Notes: generated by a model from the letters alone, not told the origin. A stretch of DNA of 64,000 nucleotides from Neocallimastix lanati (nom. inval.) (GCA_016946835.1 JACVTC010000152.1:336501-400500); one strand, 5' to 3'; counted from the stretch's first letter, positions 16,396 to 29,054 are shown. Translations and numbers: made by a program.

Positions 16396-17247
16396 TGATT
16401 TTTTTTATTAAATTTAATATTAAAGTATTAATTATATATAAATATTAAACTTTTTAATTATTATATTAAGAAGAAAAAAACAAAAGGAAAAATCAATTAA
16501 TATATAATTTAAAGGAAATCAATATACATTCTTGAAAATAATTTATATATAAATATATATTAAATGATAAATAGAAAATAAAATAATAATAACATTTAAA
16601 AGTCAAATTTATTGATTTATTATTTCTTAAAAAAAATCTTTTTTAATTATATGTAATAAATTTCTTGAAACTTCATTATTATAATTATTATATATAAAAT
16701 ATTAATTCCTTTTTTTTTTTTTTTTTTTTTTTTTCTTAGTGTAAAAGTAAAAAAACAAATTCATTTAAACTATTAATAATTAATAAAAAAAGAAAATAAT
16801 GGAAAAAAACTACTGAAATTAATAAACCAAAAAAAAAAAAAAAAACTATATAAAATCAATTATATATATAATATTTCATAATTAAATTTTAAAGAAAATT
16901 CCTTTTAATTTTGATTTTATAATAAAAAAACAAAACAAAACAAAACAAAACAAACAAAACAAGCAAAACCAAATATATATATATAGATATTTAAAAATAA
17001 ATAAATACATAAATAAGTAAATAAATAAATAAATATATAATTATATAATTAAAATAGTTCTTTTAAAATAAAAATGCAATTTAATGCAAATTTGCAATTT
17101 TTAAATAGTAAACCCAAAACTATATGTATTATATAATATCAAAATTTTAATAATAATTAATAATAAATTATTAAGTAAAATATATATATATATATATATA
17201 TATAGTATAATTGAATTTCAAATTTTTATTCATATAAATTTTTAAAA
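13461..17247. other. Gene-free AT-rich spacer, 3.8 kb
   Basis: I find no gene, tRNA or clear relic. Notable contents are (TTTA)n at about 13708-13757, (TTTATTA)-type repeats at about 14540-14610, the long pentanucleotide array at 14832-15071, T-runs near 16709-16733, an (AAAAC)n tract at about 16927-16968 and (AT)n near 17182-17204 just upstream of the next gene. Confidence 0.8.
14832..15071. repeat. Pentanucleotide (ATTAT)n, about 47 perfect units
   Basis: About 240 bp of uninterrupted 5-bp repeat. The open frame through it encodes a monotonous Ile/Leu/Tyr string and is an artefact of the repeat, since 5-bp units give a 15-bp period that happens to lack stops in one frame. Confidence 0.95.
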
Positions 17248-18613
17248 ATGGAACATCTATCACTTGCAAATACCTTTGAAGCATTAAGACGTCAACTTAA
17301 TATAAATTCTAATCCTATGACTATACCAGATTTTAACTTTAGTGACTCTGATATTTGTTGTGACTTAGGAAATGATCCAGAACCTAGATTTTTAGATGAA
17401 TATACGGAAGAAGATTTTCACAAGTAATTTTTTTTTGTAGATATTATTTTATAATTATTTAATATATTTTATTTAAATATAAATTTTATATCAAATTAAA
17501 TATGTATTAATATAAATTTTATTAATATATAATAATGAAGAATTTTACGTGAAAATGGATTTATAGAGGACTTAAAAAATTTAGGTTATTCAAAAACAAT
17601 ACTACGTATGGAATGCAAAGATAAGTTTGTTCATCGATTATCTTTATTAGATAGATCATTAATGACAAGTGTAGATCAACCAATTACTGAAAAGAACTTT
17701 TTAATGGATATGTTAGAATTATATATATATATATATATATATAAATTTATTTATTTATTTTTATTTCTTATTTATAATATTGTTATAATTTCAATAAGTT
17801 CTATATTGGTAAAAATATTATGAATATTACGTTTAATAAAATTTTATAATTATATATCTTCTAAATAATAATAGGTTTATGAGAAAAAAAGAACTTGTTA
17901 CATATCAATTAAAAGCATATCAAGATTTAAAATATCGTGCAAACCGTATGCCTTCTAATGAAGCAGAAGAAATAGATATTTTGCCAGATTTTCCTGAAAA
18001 ACGTAAATTTAAACCAGATTATTTAAAGGATGACAGAGAAAAGAAAAAAGAAAAAAGTTTAAAATTGAGAAATCTTTCTGATTTTAGTAAAATTGAAGAT
18101 AATAAGTTAGCAGATAATTTAAAAGAAGCAAATTTATCTCAAAATAATAATTCATCAACGTCAAAAGATAATACAGAAATAAAAAATTTATCACCTTCAT
18201 CATCAACAACATCATCAACAAAAACCAATACTAATTATAACTTTTCAATGTATGGTTTAGGTAGAACTTTTTCATTAAATCGCAATTCATCAAATACACA
18301 TGGCAGTACTGTTGATGTAGATGTCATTGAAGTATCTTCAGCTTCATCTTACTCTGAAGATGAAGAAGTAAAAGAAGATTCAAAAAATAAAGTAGAAAAA
18401 AATACTGATAAAAATTTATCAGATAATGGAGAAGATGCTGATGATGAAAATGAAGAAACCAAAAGTAACACTTCTTTAACATTAGATGACGCTAAAATGA
18501 ATGTTGATCAAAATAAAATTACATCTGATCAAGAAAAAATAAAAATAAATTTAATTGGAGATAAAGTAAATGATCAAAAATTACCTTTAGATCCAAATAA
18601 AAAAACATTAACA

Positions 18614-18655
<42 letters not shown>

Positions 18656-19739
18656 TCAAATAGAATTCTTAGAAGAAAAAGTAGAAGTAAAGGTTATCTA
18701 AATGATTCAAAAGATGAAAATAAAAACAAACATTCAACTTATGATTTTGGTAACTTTATTAATAGTTTAACTTTTGGTAATAATTTTAATAAACGTAATA
18801 GTAATCAACCACCAATGACAGCTTCAAGTGTTATCAATTCAATTTTTTCATTTTTAAATAATAGTATAAAAGAAGAAAAACCTATAGCCCCTATAATTGA
18901 TACTCCGAAATCACCACCAATTCCAGAATCATCTCAAGAATCATCACCTGAGTTAAAGTCTCATGAATTATCAAATAGAATGCCAAGTATTGAGGAAAAT
19001 AAAAACGATTGTAATGACAGTATTAACGGTATTAATAATGTTAATGATAGTGAAAAAATAGAATCAAATGAAAAAGTAACTCAAGATGGTAATAATAATA
19101 ATATTGTAATGCCTACTCCAATTCATGCTACACCTATTAAAACTGATTTTAGTGGTAATATTAAGAAATCTGCTTCAATAAATAATAATAATGACAATAA
19201 TAATAATAATGACAATAATAATAATAATAATCAACACGAAAATAAAGATGGAATAAAAATATCAACATCAGTCACACCAAATACAAAAAATACAAATGAA
19301 AATAAAAATAATAATATATCAGAACATTCACGTCAAAATAGCTTAAATTCAATAAGAAATAATGCAGGAATGGATATAGAACTTCAACCTCATTCACCAG
19401 AAGAAGTTCGAAAGAGAAAATTGACACCTTTATTAGTAAGTAAAAAAGGTGCTATGCTACTGATAAAATTCTTAGAAAAAAATATTAATGTTATACCTGA
19501 AATGAGAATTACAGAAATTGAATGGGTATGCATGCAAAACCCACGTGGAACGTTTACTACTAAAAGACCTCAATGTCCTGGTCAACGTTTTCCTGGTTTA
19601 AAGATGGGTAGAAAGATTAGTAATCTAATGATATCATTAGCCAAATTAAAAGGTAATTAGATAATATAGAACTAATTTAATAATAATAATAATAATAATC
19701 ATGATAATCATAATCATAATCATAATAACCATAATAACC

Positions 19740-19838
<99 letters not shown>

Positions 19839-20052
19839 TAAAATACATATCATATATATTTAAAAGCAATAAAAAAAAATCATTAAATTATTATTATAAT
19901 AATAATAATAATAATAATATAAAATACATATCATATATATTTAAAAGCAATAAAAAAAAATCATTAAATTATTATTATAATAATAATAATAATAATAATA
20001 TAAAATACATATCATATATATTTAAAAGCAATAAAAAAAATCACTAAATTAT

Positions 20053-20086
<34 letters not shown>

Positions 20087-21007
20087 TAAAATACATATCA
20101 TATATATTTAAAAGCAATAAAAAAAATTACTAAATTATTATTTAATATTTTTTATATATTAAGGACGTGATGGTTTATGTGATACACCAGAACATTTCCA
20201 TAATGCAGCTATTTATTCGCAAAAAGGATATATGTTCATTAATCCTGCTTTTCATGGCTACTTTGTTTCATTACTTTGTAAGTTCAATTTATTAATTCTA
20301 ATTGTATAATCAAATTATATTATATTTTTAAAATACTTTAAATTCATATTAATTTTTATTATATACATTTTATATATCATATAGATGATTTAAATAAAGA
20401 TATGAGAGAGCATGGTTTAGCAGCAGTATCATGGGCATTTAAACTTGGGCATGTAATTAATAGAAAAACTAAAAAACCAGAATTGTTAGTATTATATATA
20501 AAAATAATTTGATATTTTAGTTATTATATATAATAACTAAATATCAAATTAATATATATATATATATATATATTCTTAATCCAAATATTATAATAAAATA
20601 TATATCAATAACTTTAATTTTTAAAATTAAAAATATATATATAATATAGTTGGCATCCAGAAGAACAGATATATCCAACTTCAGATAGATTACATAAATA
20701 CTTTATATCAGACCAGTATTTAACACTGGTTGAACATTATCGTAAAGTCCATTTAGGTCGGGTTTACATTGATTGGAATGAAGCAAAAGAATGTTTAGCT
20801 TATTCTATAAAAATTGAACAAATAAGACCTTTTATATATAGTGATGATGAAGAAGGCAAAGAAATAAAAGAAAAAAATAATAAAAATAATAAAAATAATA
20901 ATGAAGAAAATAAAAATGATAATAAATTAATTGAAGAATTATCAAATCAAGAAAATATAGCAACAAATAATGTTGCTAATAATAATGACAATAGTGAAAA
21001 AAAATAA
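17248..21007 (+). CDS. Uncharacterised 898-aa protein with conserved C-terminal core, possibly GNAT-like (6 exons)
   Basis: Exons: 17248-17423, 17541-17711, 17875-19652, 20164-20277, 20385-20484, 20650-21007; the sum is 899 codons including stop. I do not recognise the family. Residues 1-170 look globular (FEALRRQLNINSNPMTIPDF, GFIEDLKNLGYSKTILR, ELVTYQLKAYQDLKYRANRM). Residues of about 170-620 are Asn/Ser/Lys-rich and disordered, with poly-Asn runs. The C-terminal core follows: SKKGAMLLIKFLEKN, ITEIEWVCMQNPRGTF, CPGQRFPGLKMGRKISNLMI, then GLCDTPEHFHNAAIYSQKGY, and WHPEEQIYPTSDRLHKYF near the end. A strand-loop with GQRFPGLKMG followed by a helix, then HNAAIYSQKGY, resembles motifs A and B of GNAT acyltransferases; this is weak inference. 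The exon 2 donor (GTTAGA at 17712) was chosen because it keeps the frame; the alternative is a poly-Tyr/Ile read-through. Confidence 0.83.
19841..20135. repeat. Four tandem copies of an 81-85 bp unit inside an intron
   Basis: The phrase AAATACATATCATATATATT recurs at 19841, 19922, 20003 and 20088, each followed by TAAAAGCAATAAAAAAA and a short (AAT)n. Periods are 81, 81 and 85 bp. The array fills much of intron 3 (19653-20163) of the 898-aa protein gene. Copy-number change here would alter intron length but not the protein. Confidence 0.9.
20506..20550. repeat. Near-perfect hairpin inside an intron
   Basis: The intron 20485-20649 contains arms of about 22 nt around TATTATATATAATA with one unpaired A (left arm reads TTTGATATTTTAGTTATTAT). 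It starts about 20 nt after the donor site, so it could shorten the donor to branch-point distance by folding in the pre-mRNA. Confidence 0.8.
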
Positions 21008-21369
21008 GAATGATTTATTATTAAATTTTATTCATAACACATATATATTATATATATATTATTTCATCTTTAAAATGCATATTATATTTATAATTTATTT
21101 TTTTTCTCCTTTTTTTTATTATATATATATTATTTAAACTTAACTAAATATTAAAATAATATATATATATATAATAATAAATAAATATAATTTTTATTAT
21201 TATTATAATTATTTTCGTCATTATTTAAAATAGACATTAATTATTTTATTATTTAACATTGATTCTATGATTCTATTGATTATAAATTGAAAAATTTTCT
21301 ATTTAATACTTCTCCTATTTTATTTTTTTTTTTTTTTTTTTTTCTTTATTTTAATTTCCTTTATAAATA

Positions 21370-21426
<57 letters not shown>

Positions 21427-22048
21427 TTAAATTATAAAAAAATACCAAAAAAAAAAAAAAAAAAAAAAAAAAAGAATTGCCTTACCATAATCACAAATAA
21501 TAAACTAAAAAAAAAAAATCCAGTATAAATATTTTAATATATTTAATATTGTGAAAAAAATAAAAAATAAAAAATAAAAATAAAAATATAATAATAAAAA
21601 ATAAAAAATAAAAAAATTAAAATAAATAAAATATATTATAATAAAAAAATTAAAAATAAAAATAAAATAAAATAAAAATAAAATTAACAGTATTATTAAT
21701 GGAAAAAGTAAAAATAAAAAAATAATAAAAAATAATTTAAATATATAACTTATTTAATAAAAATTAATTTATTATATATTACGTTTTATGTATTAACCAT
21801 ACATTAATAATGTATTTAATTAATTTTTTTTTTTAATAATATAAATATTTTTTATAGTAGTTTGATTTTCAAAATTCAAATAAATATTTTCTATAATAAT
21901 ATTAATATTAATATTATAATTAAATATAAATAATTTATTATTAAAATATATTTTTTTTAATTTTTATTTTAATTCATAATTTTTAATAAAAAATTGAATT
22001 GAATAATTTATAGTTATACCAATTTTATTTTAATCAGAATAATTAATA
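21008..22048. other. AT-rich spacer with long A-tracts
   Basis: I see no gene. It carries a T-run near 21325-21343, A-runs at about 21377-21424 and 21449-21473, and A-rich (AAAAAT)-type low complexity at 21550-21740. The AP endonuclease gene begins at its right end. Confidence 0.8.
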
Positions 22049-22488
22049 ATGGTAACGACAAGAAGTTCAAAAAATGGAAAAATTACTAGTTTCTTTGAAA
22101 AAAAAAAAACTGTTGAAAAAGAAGAAATTAAGGAAGAAGAAATAGGGAAAACAACTAATAAAAAACGTAAAATTGATAATAATGAAACAACTAGTACAAA
22201 TCTAATTAAAAAAGTAAAAAAAACAACAACAAATAAAAAGGAAGATAAACCATTATTAAATCCAGTACTTGGTACAGATTTTGACTTTGAACCTATTGAT
22301 ACAGAAAAAGAAATGAAAATTGTTTCATATAATGTTGGTTCACTCAATGCTTCTCTTAAAAAAGGTTTTAAAAATTATTTAGAAGCTGAAAATCCTGATA
22401 TTATCTGTATTCAAGTTAGTAATTTCTAATTTAAATGACTTTTTTTTTTTCAATAAATATAAATATATTTAAAATTCAAAAGCATGTA

Positions 22489-22519
<31 letters not shown>

Positions 22520-23219
22520 TAATTTAATAATTTAATAAAAAAAATTATAGAAATTAAAAGAACATTTAGAAATTACAATTTTAATTTTTATGAGACAATT
22601 TTAGTCAATATTAAAATGATGTATTTAATTATTATTGTTACAAATTAAATTCTATTTAATTCAATAATTATTAAATCAAATGAAAAAAAAAAAAAAAAAA
22701 AAAAAAAAAATTAAAATTAAAATTAATATAATTACAATAAAAAGAATTATTAAGATGAACTAATAGTATTTTATATATTTTTCAATGAATTAATATGATT
22801 AAAAAACATATAGGAAACAAAAGTAAATGCACCAACTCATGATATATCTAGAAAGGATTATCCATATCAGTATTGGACTTTTTCTACCGTTAAAAAGGGT
22901 TATTCAGGTTGTGCAGTTTTTTCAAAAATAAAGCCTCTTTCTGTTGAATATGGTATCGGTTGCGCCAAATTTGATGACGAAGGTAGAAATTTAGTATTAG
23001 AATTTGAAAATTATTATTTAATTGCTACTTACGTACCAAACGCAGGAAATAAATTAGTAAGGTTAGACTTTAAACAAGAATATAGTAGTACTATTGAAAA
23101 ATTCTTTAAAAAATTGGAAGAAAAAAAACCTATAATATGGGCTGGAGGTAAATTAAAATAAATATAATTGAAAAAAACGAATTAAATTAAATATACTTAT
23201 ATTATTACTATTTAATATG

Positions 23220-23258
<39 letters not shown>

Positions 23259-23933
23259 TTTAAATGTTGCTCATCAAAAAATTGATTTAGCTAAGCCAGA
23301 TTCTAATTTAAGGTAAAATCCTTTACTTTCATCAAAATTAATATTAATAAAAAAAAATATAAATATATTTTGTAATAATAGTAATTAATATACAAATTAT
23401 TCATTAAATATTAATAGATCGGCAGGATATACGATTGAAGAAAGAACAGATTTTACAAGAATTTTATCTAGTAATCCTCCAAGAATTGATACATTTAGAC
23501 ATTTTCATCCAAAAGATCAAATTTATTCTTACTTTTCTTATAGGTTTAATTGTCATGCAAAAAATATTGGCTGGCGTTTGGATTATGTATATATTATTAT
23601 AATTTTATATATATATAATCTTAATTATATAACAGTTATATTTATTAATATATAATTTAATAAATTTATTTTAAATTATTTTAGTTTGTTGTGAGTGAAA
23701 AACTTTTACCACAAATCAAAGATTCTCTTATTAGGTAATAAATAAAATATTCAATTAAATAATAAGCATTCTCATAGCCATTATATATAAATATTAATAG
23801 TTATAGTATAATACTGATAAAACTTACTAACATATATCGTATACATAAATATATTCATATTAATTATAATAGAACTAAATGCTATGGTGCTAGTGATCAT
23901 GTTCCAATTTGTTTAATTATGAAGAAGAATTGA
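22049..23933 (+). CDS. AP endonuclease, ExoIII/APE1 family (344 aa, 6 exons)
   Basis: Exons: 22049-22414, 22814-23147, 23258-23312, 23418-23586, 23685-23734, 23873-23933. The catalytic landmarks of the exonuclease III/APE1 family occur in order: MKIVSYNVGSLNA (active-site Asn near residue 97), DIICIQ then ETK (metal-binding Glu at 123), YSGCAVFSK, ATYVPNAG, WAGDLNVAH (Asp/Asn 234/236), NIGWRLDYFVVS and GASDHVPI (Asp333, His334). GWRLDYF is APE1-like rather than Apn2-like. The enzyme would cut DNA 5' of abasic sites in base-excision repair. The first 85 residues are basic and low complexity, with NLS-like clusters (NKKRK, KKVKK), so nuclear location is likely. A PIP-box-like peptide, NGKITSFF, lies at residues 9-16. 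Intron 2 ends in about 35 consecutive A then G. The gene is convergent with PRP38. Confidence 0.94.
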
Positions 23934-23988
23934 TCAATACATAAATTTAATTTTAACATCATATAATTATTCTATCAATACCATAAAT

Positions 23989-24020
<32 letters not shown>

Positions 24021-24613
24021 AAAAAGTCATAAATTTTATAATATTTTTTATATATTATATTATGAATTTAATTCATAGATTTTCAAATAGTAAATTATAA
24101 TAATATCTATTAAATTACATTAATAATAATTAATAATAATAATTATAATATATTAAGATAAAACATAAAAAATAAATTATCTATTGTAATAAAAATTTTC
24201 ATAAAAAAAAAAATTCCATTTATATAGTTTATTGATGATATATTAATATTGTTGGTATATAAATTATTTAATAAATAATAATTATATATATATAATTATT
24301 ATTATTATTATAAATAAAGTGATTATGTATTATATAAACTAAAAAAACAAAAGTTAATATAAAAAAATCAATTTTCTTCTTATATTACCTGTATTTTTTT
24401 TTTTTTTAAACTATAAAATGAAAAAAAATAAAAATATTAAATAATAGATTTTTTTTTTATTTTATTTTTATCTTTATTTTTATTTTTTTTTTTTTTTTTT
24501 TCAATTTTTTTATTTTTTTTTTTTTTAATACTTATTTTAATGTGTATACATATGTATATTTTTATAACAATCTCGAATAGTTTATAATAATCACAGAGGT
24601 TTATTCCTAAGCT
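23934..24613. other. Convergent 3'-3' spacer
   Basis: About 680 bp lie between the ends of the AP endonuclease gene (+) and the Prp38 gene (-). The stretch holds A- and T-runs (23992-24018, 24485-24502) and short AT palindromes. I see no gene; both 3' UTRs and terminators should lie here. Confidence 0.8.
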
Positions 24614-26701
24614 TTATTGTAAAGGTTTAAGACCTAATGATATTCTTAATTTATTAGTTTCTTCGATACTCATAGATTCTTTAACACCATCATTGCCACC
24701 ATTATCAGAATCTGAGCCTTTTTCATTTTTACTGCTTGACCCTCCCTTAAATAAGGAATTAACCTTCTTTTTATTCCATTTCTTCTTATTACTACTATTA
24801 TCATTACTAGTTTTATTATTTTTATCTTTGGAATTTTCATGACTTCTACTACGGTCATGATGTTTATGGCCACGGCTACGGCTACGACTATCTCTATGTC
24901 TATCTCTGCTTCTACTTCTGCTTCTACTATAACTAGAGCTATAACTTCTTTTTCTGCCACTACGATGACGATTATGTCTATCCCTACTTCTACTTCTACT
25001 TCTACTTCTACTTCTACTTCTACTTGTACTATAGCTTCTACTTGAACTATAACTTCTACTTCTACTTCTACTTCTACTATAGCTTTTATTATGGTTTCCC
25101 CTTCTTCTATCTCTACTTCTACTTCTACTATAGCTTTTATTATGGTTTCTTTTTCCTCTTTCTCTACTTCTACTTCTACTATTTCTTCTTGATGAACGAT
25201 GACGAGAATTTGATCTTGATCTTGATCTTGATCTTGACCTACTTGAACTACGACTTCTACTTGAACTCTAATATTATATTCAATTGCATATAAAATTTAA
25301 TTAATAATATTTAATAATATATGTTTGCATATATTTTTGTCATAAAAAAAATTATAAAAAAAAATTTTAAAAAAAAATTATAAAATAAAAATAATAAAAA
25401 AAAATTATAAAGAAAAAAAATAAAAAATTGAATATTTTTATTATTACTAAATAAATATATATAATACATAAATTACTTACTCTGCTTGAAGATCTTGATC
25501 TCGATCTACTTTTATTTTCTTCTTCTTTCTTTTTAGCAGCTAAAGCTTCTTGTTCTAATTCATCTTCTAAGAAACTAACTCTTGGTTCTAATTCCTCATT
25601 TTCTTCTAAAACCTGTCTTTTCAAAATTCTTGGCATAATTGTATCACAAACACGTTCATCTCTTAATAGACTATCAATAAATTCATCCATATGAATTATA
25701 TCATATGCTCCATCTTAATAATAAATTATAATAATAAAATGAAGACAAAAATTTTTATAAAAACTATTAATAAATTGTTAAATTTTAAATTATAAATACA
25801 AAAAGAATTTAATTATTCGATAAATTATTTAATTGTTATTTTTTTTTTATCCGATTTTTTTACAGTTAATAAAATTATACTATATTTAGATCATAATTTC
25901 TACTGAAAATTTCATACGTACCTGGTAATCTTCTTCGTAATTTTCTAAAATCATACAATAAAGGTTCAAGATATTTATAAATTTCTACTGAATCTCCAAT
26001 TAATCTGAAATAAAATGCACCTAACGCTCGAAGATATCTTTTAAATATAATAGCATAAAGGTATATTATAAAATAATTAATTTATTATTTCTTCAATATA
26101 AATAAAATAAAATAAAAAAAAAAAAAAATAAAAAAAGGTAATTACTTTGAATCTTCATTTCTTATGAAATCAATGATAATTTCTTTTTCTGGTTGAAGTT
26201 GGAGCAATTTAAGTGTTAAACATAAAAATTCTGTTGGTTTTTGATTACCATATTGCCCTCCAATGCATGTTAATTGATCTGCTTTATCAATTAAAGATTC
26301 AGCTATAAAGAATTAATAAATGAATTATATAAATGTAAGAAATTATGTGATATTTCAAAAATAAAATAAAATAAATCAAATTAAATTAAAACATTATTGA
26401 TATGTATTATAATTTTATTATATTCCAAAAGTGAAAAAAATTTTTTTGATATATTATATATTTATGATTTTGTATGATATAAAATTTATGAATTTCTGAT
26501 AATCAATTATGATAGATTTTCATTAAATTTTGTATATCTAAAATATTTTTTTAATCTATTTAAAAATTAACCTGTTAAACCAAAACAATCTTCTTTCCAG
26601 TATAGTGATTCATAAATTCTACTTCTTATAATTTTTTCCAATAAATATTGTGGATTTGTTCCATGAATATTTCTAGCATCAGACACTGTTCTATTTGCCA
26701 T
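24614..26701 (-). CDS. PRP38: Pre-mRNA splicing factor Prp38 (PRPF38A type) with RS domain and HIND-like tail (429 aa, 5 exons)
   Basis: Exons on the minus strand: 26701-26572, 26302-26146, 26037-25922, 25713-25481, 25267-24614. The start MANRTVSDARNIHGTNPQYL and the body (EKIIRSRIYESLYWKEDCFG, FLCLTLKLLQLQPEKEII, NEDSKYLRALGAFYFRL, IHMDEFIDSLLRDERVCDTI, ELEPRVSFLE) match PRPF38A throughout. The family joins the spliceosome at the B complex with MFAP1/Spp381 and Snu23 and is needed for activation. Residues of about 205-370 form an RS domain of Ser-Arg repeats. A Lys/Asn/Ser linker leads to the terminal peptide SIEETNKLRISLGLKPL (24617-24670), which closely fits the HIND motif bound by the ubiquitin-like protein Hub1. 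The RS repeats produce long open frames in other phases that are not genes. The first donor is GTTAAT. Confidence 0.95.
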
Positions 26702-26719
26702 AGTTTGTATAAGTACTTA

Positions 26720-26788
<69 letters not shown>

Positions 26789-29054
26789 ATATGTGTAATT
26801 TATTTTTTTTATATATAAAAGAAAAAAAAAAAAAAAATTCTAATTTAATATCAAAGAATATATATATAAATTTAATTTTTGTTTTTTCTTTTTTTTTTTT
26901 ATTCTATTTTTTTTTTTTTTCAATTCTCAAATTGTGTGATTCTTAAATATTATTTTTTTTTTTATTATAGTACAAAATATTATTAAAGTCGATTATTTAG
27001 AACATAATACTTTTTATAATAAATATATTATATATAAATGGATTTTAGAATATTTTTTATAAAAAAAATTTATTCACATAATAATGAAAATAATATATAA
27101 TATAAATAATTTTTTTTTCTAAAAAAAAGTATATTTTTAGAATTCAAAGGTTAACTCCGCCAGAAAATAAAAAGATTTTTTCATTAATTATCAAGGCTTT
27201 TATAAATATTTATAAATAAAATTTTCATAATATCCACACCATACATATCAAATAATAATTTAATAAAAAAAATTAAATATATATATATTACATAATTAAA
27301 AATTAATGAAATTATAAAAGCCTGAATTATCTATATTTTTAAACTTGCTACTACTAATTAGATTATAATCAATCAAATTATATATAACTTTAGATGTATT
27401 CAATTATTTTATTTCAATTATTAACAAGTATAATTCATATTAAATATTTTAATTAAAGAATTTATTATTATTTCTTATGAAAGTATTTCTTTTATTATTT
27501 CACCAAGAAAATTAATTATAACATACTGTTAAATAATGTGGATATTTAGAAAACACTTAAAATTCATTTTTGTATATCTTTTTAATTTAATATATTTTTT
27601 TTTAATGCTTAAAAATTTGGTGATAGATATAGGGAATTAAGTAAACCATAATTAATTAAAAATGTTAGCATTTAATTCGAAATTAAATATTGAAATTTTA
27701 TAAAAAAATAATTATTATAATTAATAAATATACCAGTTTTATTATTAGTTGATACAAATCATATCTGTATGAAAAATTAATATTAATTTTATTTTATAAA
27801 ATATATTATTTTACATTAACCATTAGAATTAAATTTTTTATTTATTTTAATTTTTTTTTTATTTGTATAAACTAAAACTTTTTTATATTTTAAAAAATAT
27901 TAAAAGTTTTTTTAGTGTAACCATATCATATTTTTTTCCATTAATTAAATAAAAATAGAATATTAGTTTCTATCATTTTTAAATTTCATTAAAAAAAACT
28001 AATGTAAACTTAGTAGTTATATTATTTATATTTATTAAACAAAATTTATCTTCTAAAAACTATATAATATATATAAATCATTAATAAGTAATATTTATTA
28101 AAATAAAAAATAAAATATTATTCTTGAATTAAATTTTTATTAATTTTTTTTTTTCTTTTAATTTTAAACATCAACTCATTTAATATGTTTTTATATTTTT
28201 AAATACAATTATTTATGTTATGTAATTTTATTATTATATTCATCCTTTAAAATATTTCTGTTTTTTATATAACTTATTATAATTTTTATTATTTATTTTT
28301 ATTTTTATTAATATTACTATTCTTCGAAAAAAATAAAAAAAAAAAAAAAATTAAAATAAATAAGACTAAATAATAAAAATTAAATGAAATATGTTTATAG
28401 ATAAGTTTAAAAAATTTTATTTTGAAAACTTAAATTATTATTTTTTTATGAAAAATAATGAAAATAACAATAAATAATGCCAAAAACTTTTTTAATTTTA
28501 TTGATCTTCTTTTTTTTATTTATTATAATTCAATCTTCAAAATATAAATCTAAATAATTATCAAAATTTAAAAATTAAAAAATATGAAATAAAATAAAAT
28601 TAATAAATTTTAAGGTTTAAATCTCAAGTTTACGATATTCTATAAACAATAAATCAAAGTGAACATAAGATGAAAAAAATATATATATATGTTATTTTTG
28701 ATAAATGAAAAACAAAAAAAAAAAAAAAAAACTAAAAATTAAAAATTTTTGAAAATAAATATATATTTATATTCAATAATAGGTAATAACATATATATTT
28801 AAAAAGTAGAAAATAGATATTCTATTTTTTCAATTATAATAATAATGTTGTTACTATAATTTTAAAAATAAAGGCTGTTCTATATTATAAAATAAAAAGG
28901 AATATAAAAACTATTAAAAAATATAATATATATATATATTTGATTTCTTCTTTCTTCGTTTGTTAGTTCAATTCTTTTTTTTTTTTTTTATTTTTATTTT
29001 TATTTTTATTTTTTTTTTTTTTTTTTTACCTCTTTTTTCTTTTGATTACAAATA
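26702..29054. other. Divergent 5'-5' spacer between PRP38 and kinesin-2
   Basis: About 2.35 kb without coding sequence separates two divergently transcribed genes, so both promoters lie here. Next to PRP38 there is a long A-run plus (AT)n at 26727-26782. Next to the kinesin start there is a T-rich tract (28975-29027) then CCTCTTTTTTCTTTTGATTAC just before ATG. I see no tRNA or relic. Confidence 0.8.

Noticed and set aside
17712-17823. Poly-Tyr/Ile extension of exon 2 of the 898-aa protein
   Set aside because: An (AT)n and (TTTA)n tract inside an intron; the GTTAGA donor keeps the frame without it.
19841-20135. Regular repeats that could suggest a CRISPR-like array
   Set aside because: Units are contiguous with no unique spacers, AT-only and inside a eukaryotic intron.
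24670-25293. Several open frames opposite or out of phase with the Prp38 RS domain
   Set aside because: Ser-Arg codon repeats leave other phases open; Prp38 homology settles the coding strand and frame.
28615-28660. Possible tRNA T-arm-like text (GGTTTAAATCTC)
   Set aside because: No acceptor stem, D-arm or anticodon arm could be built around it.
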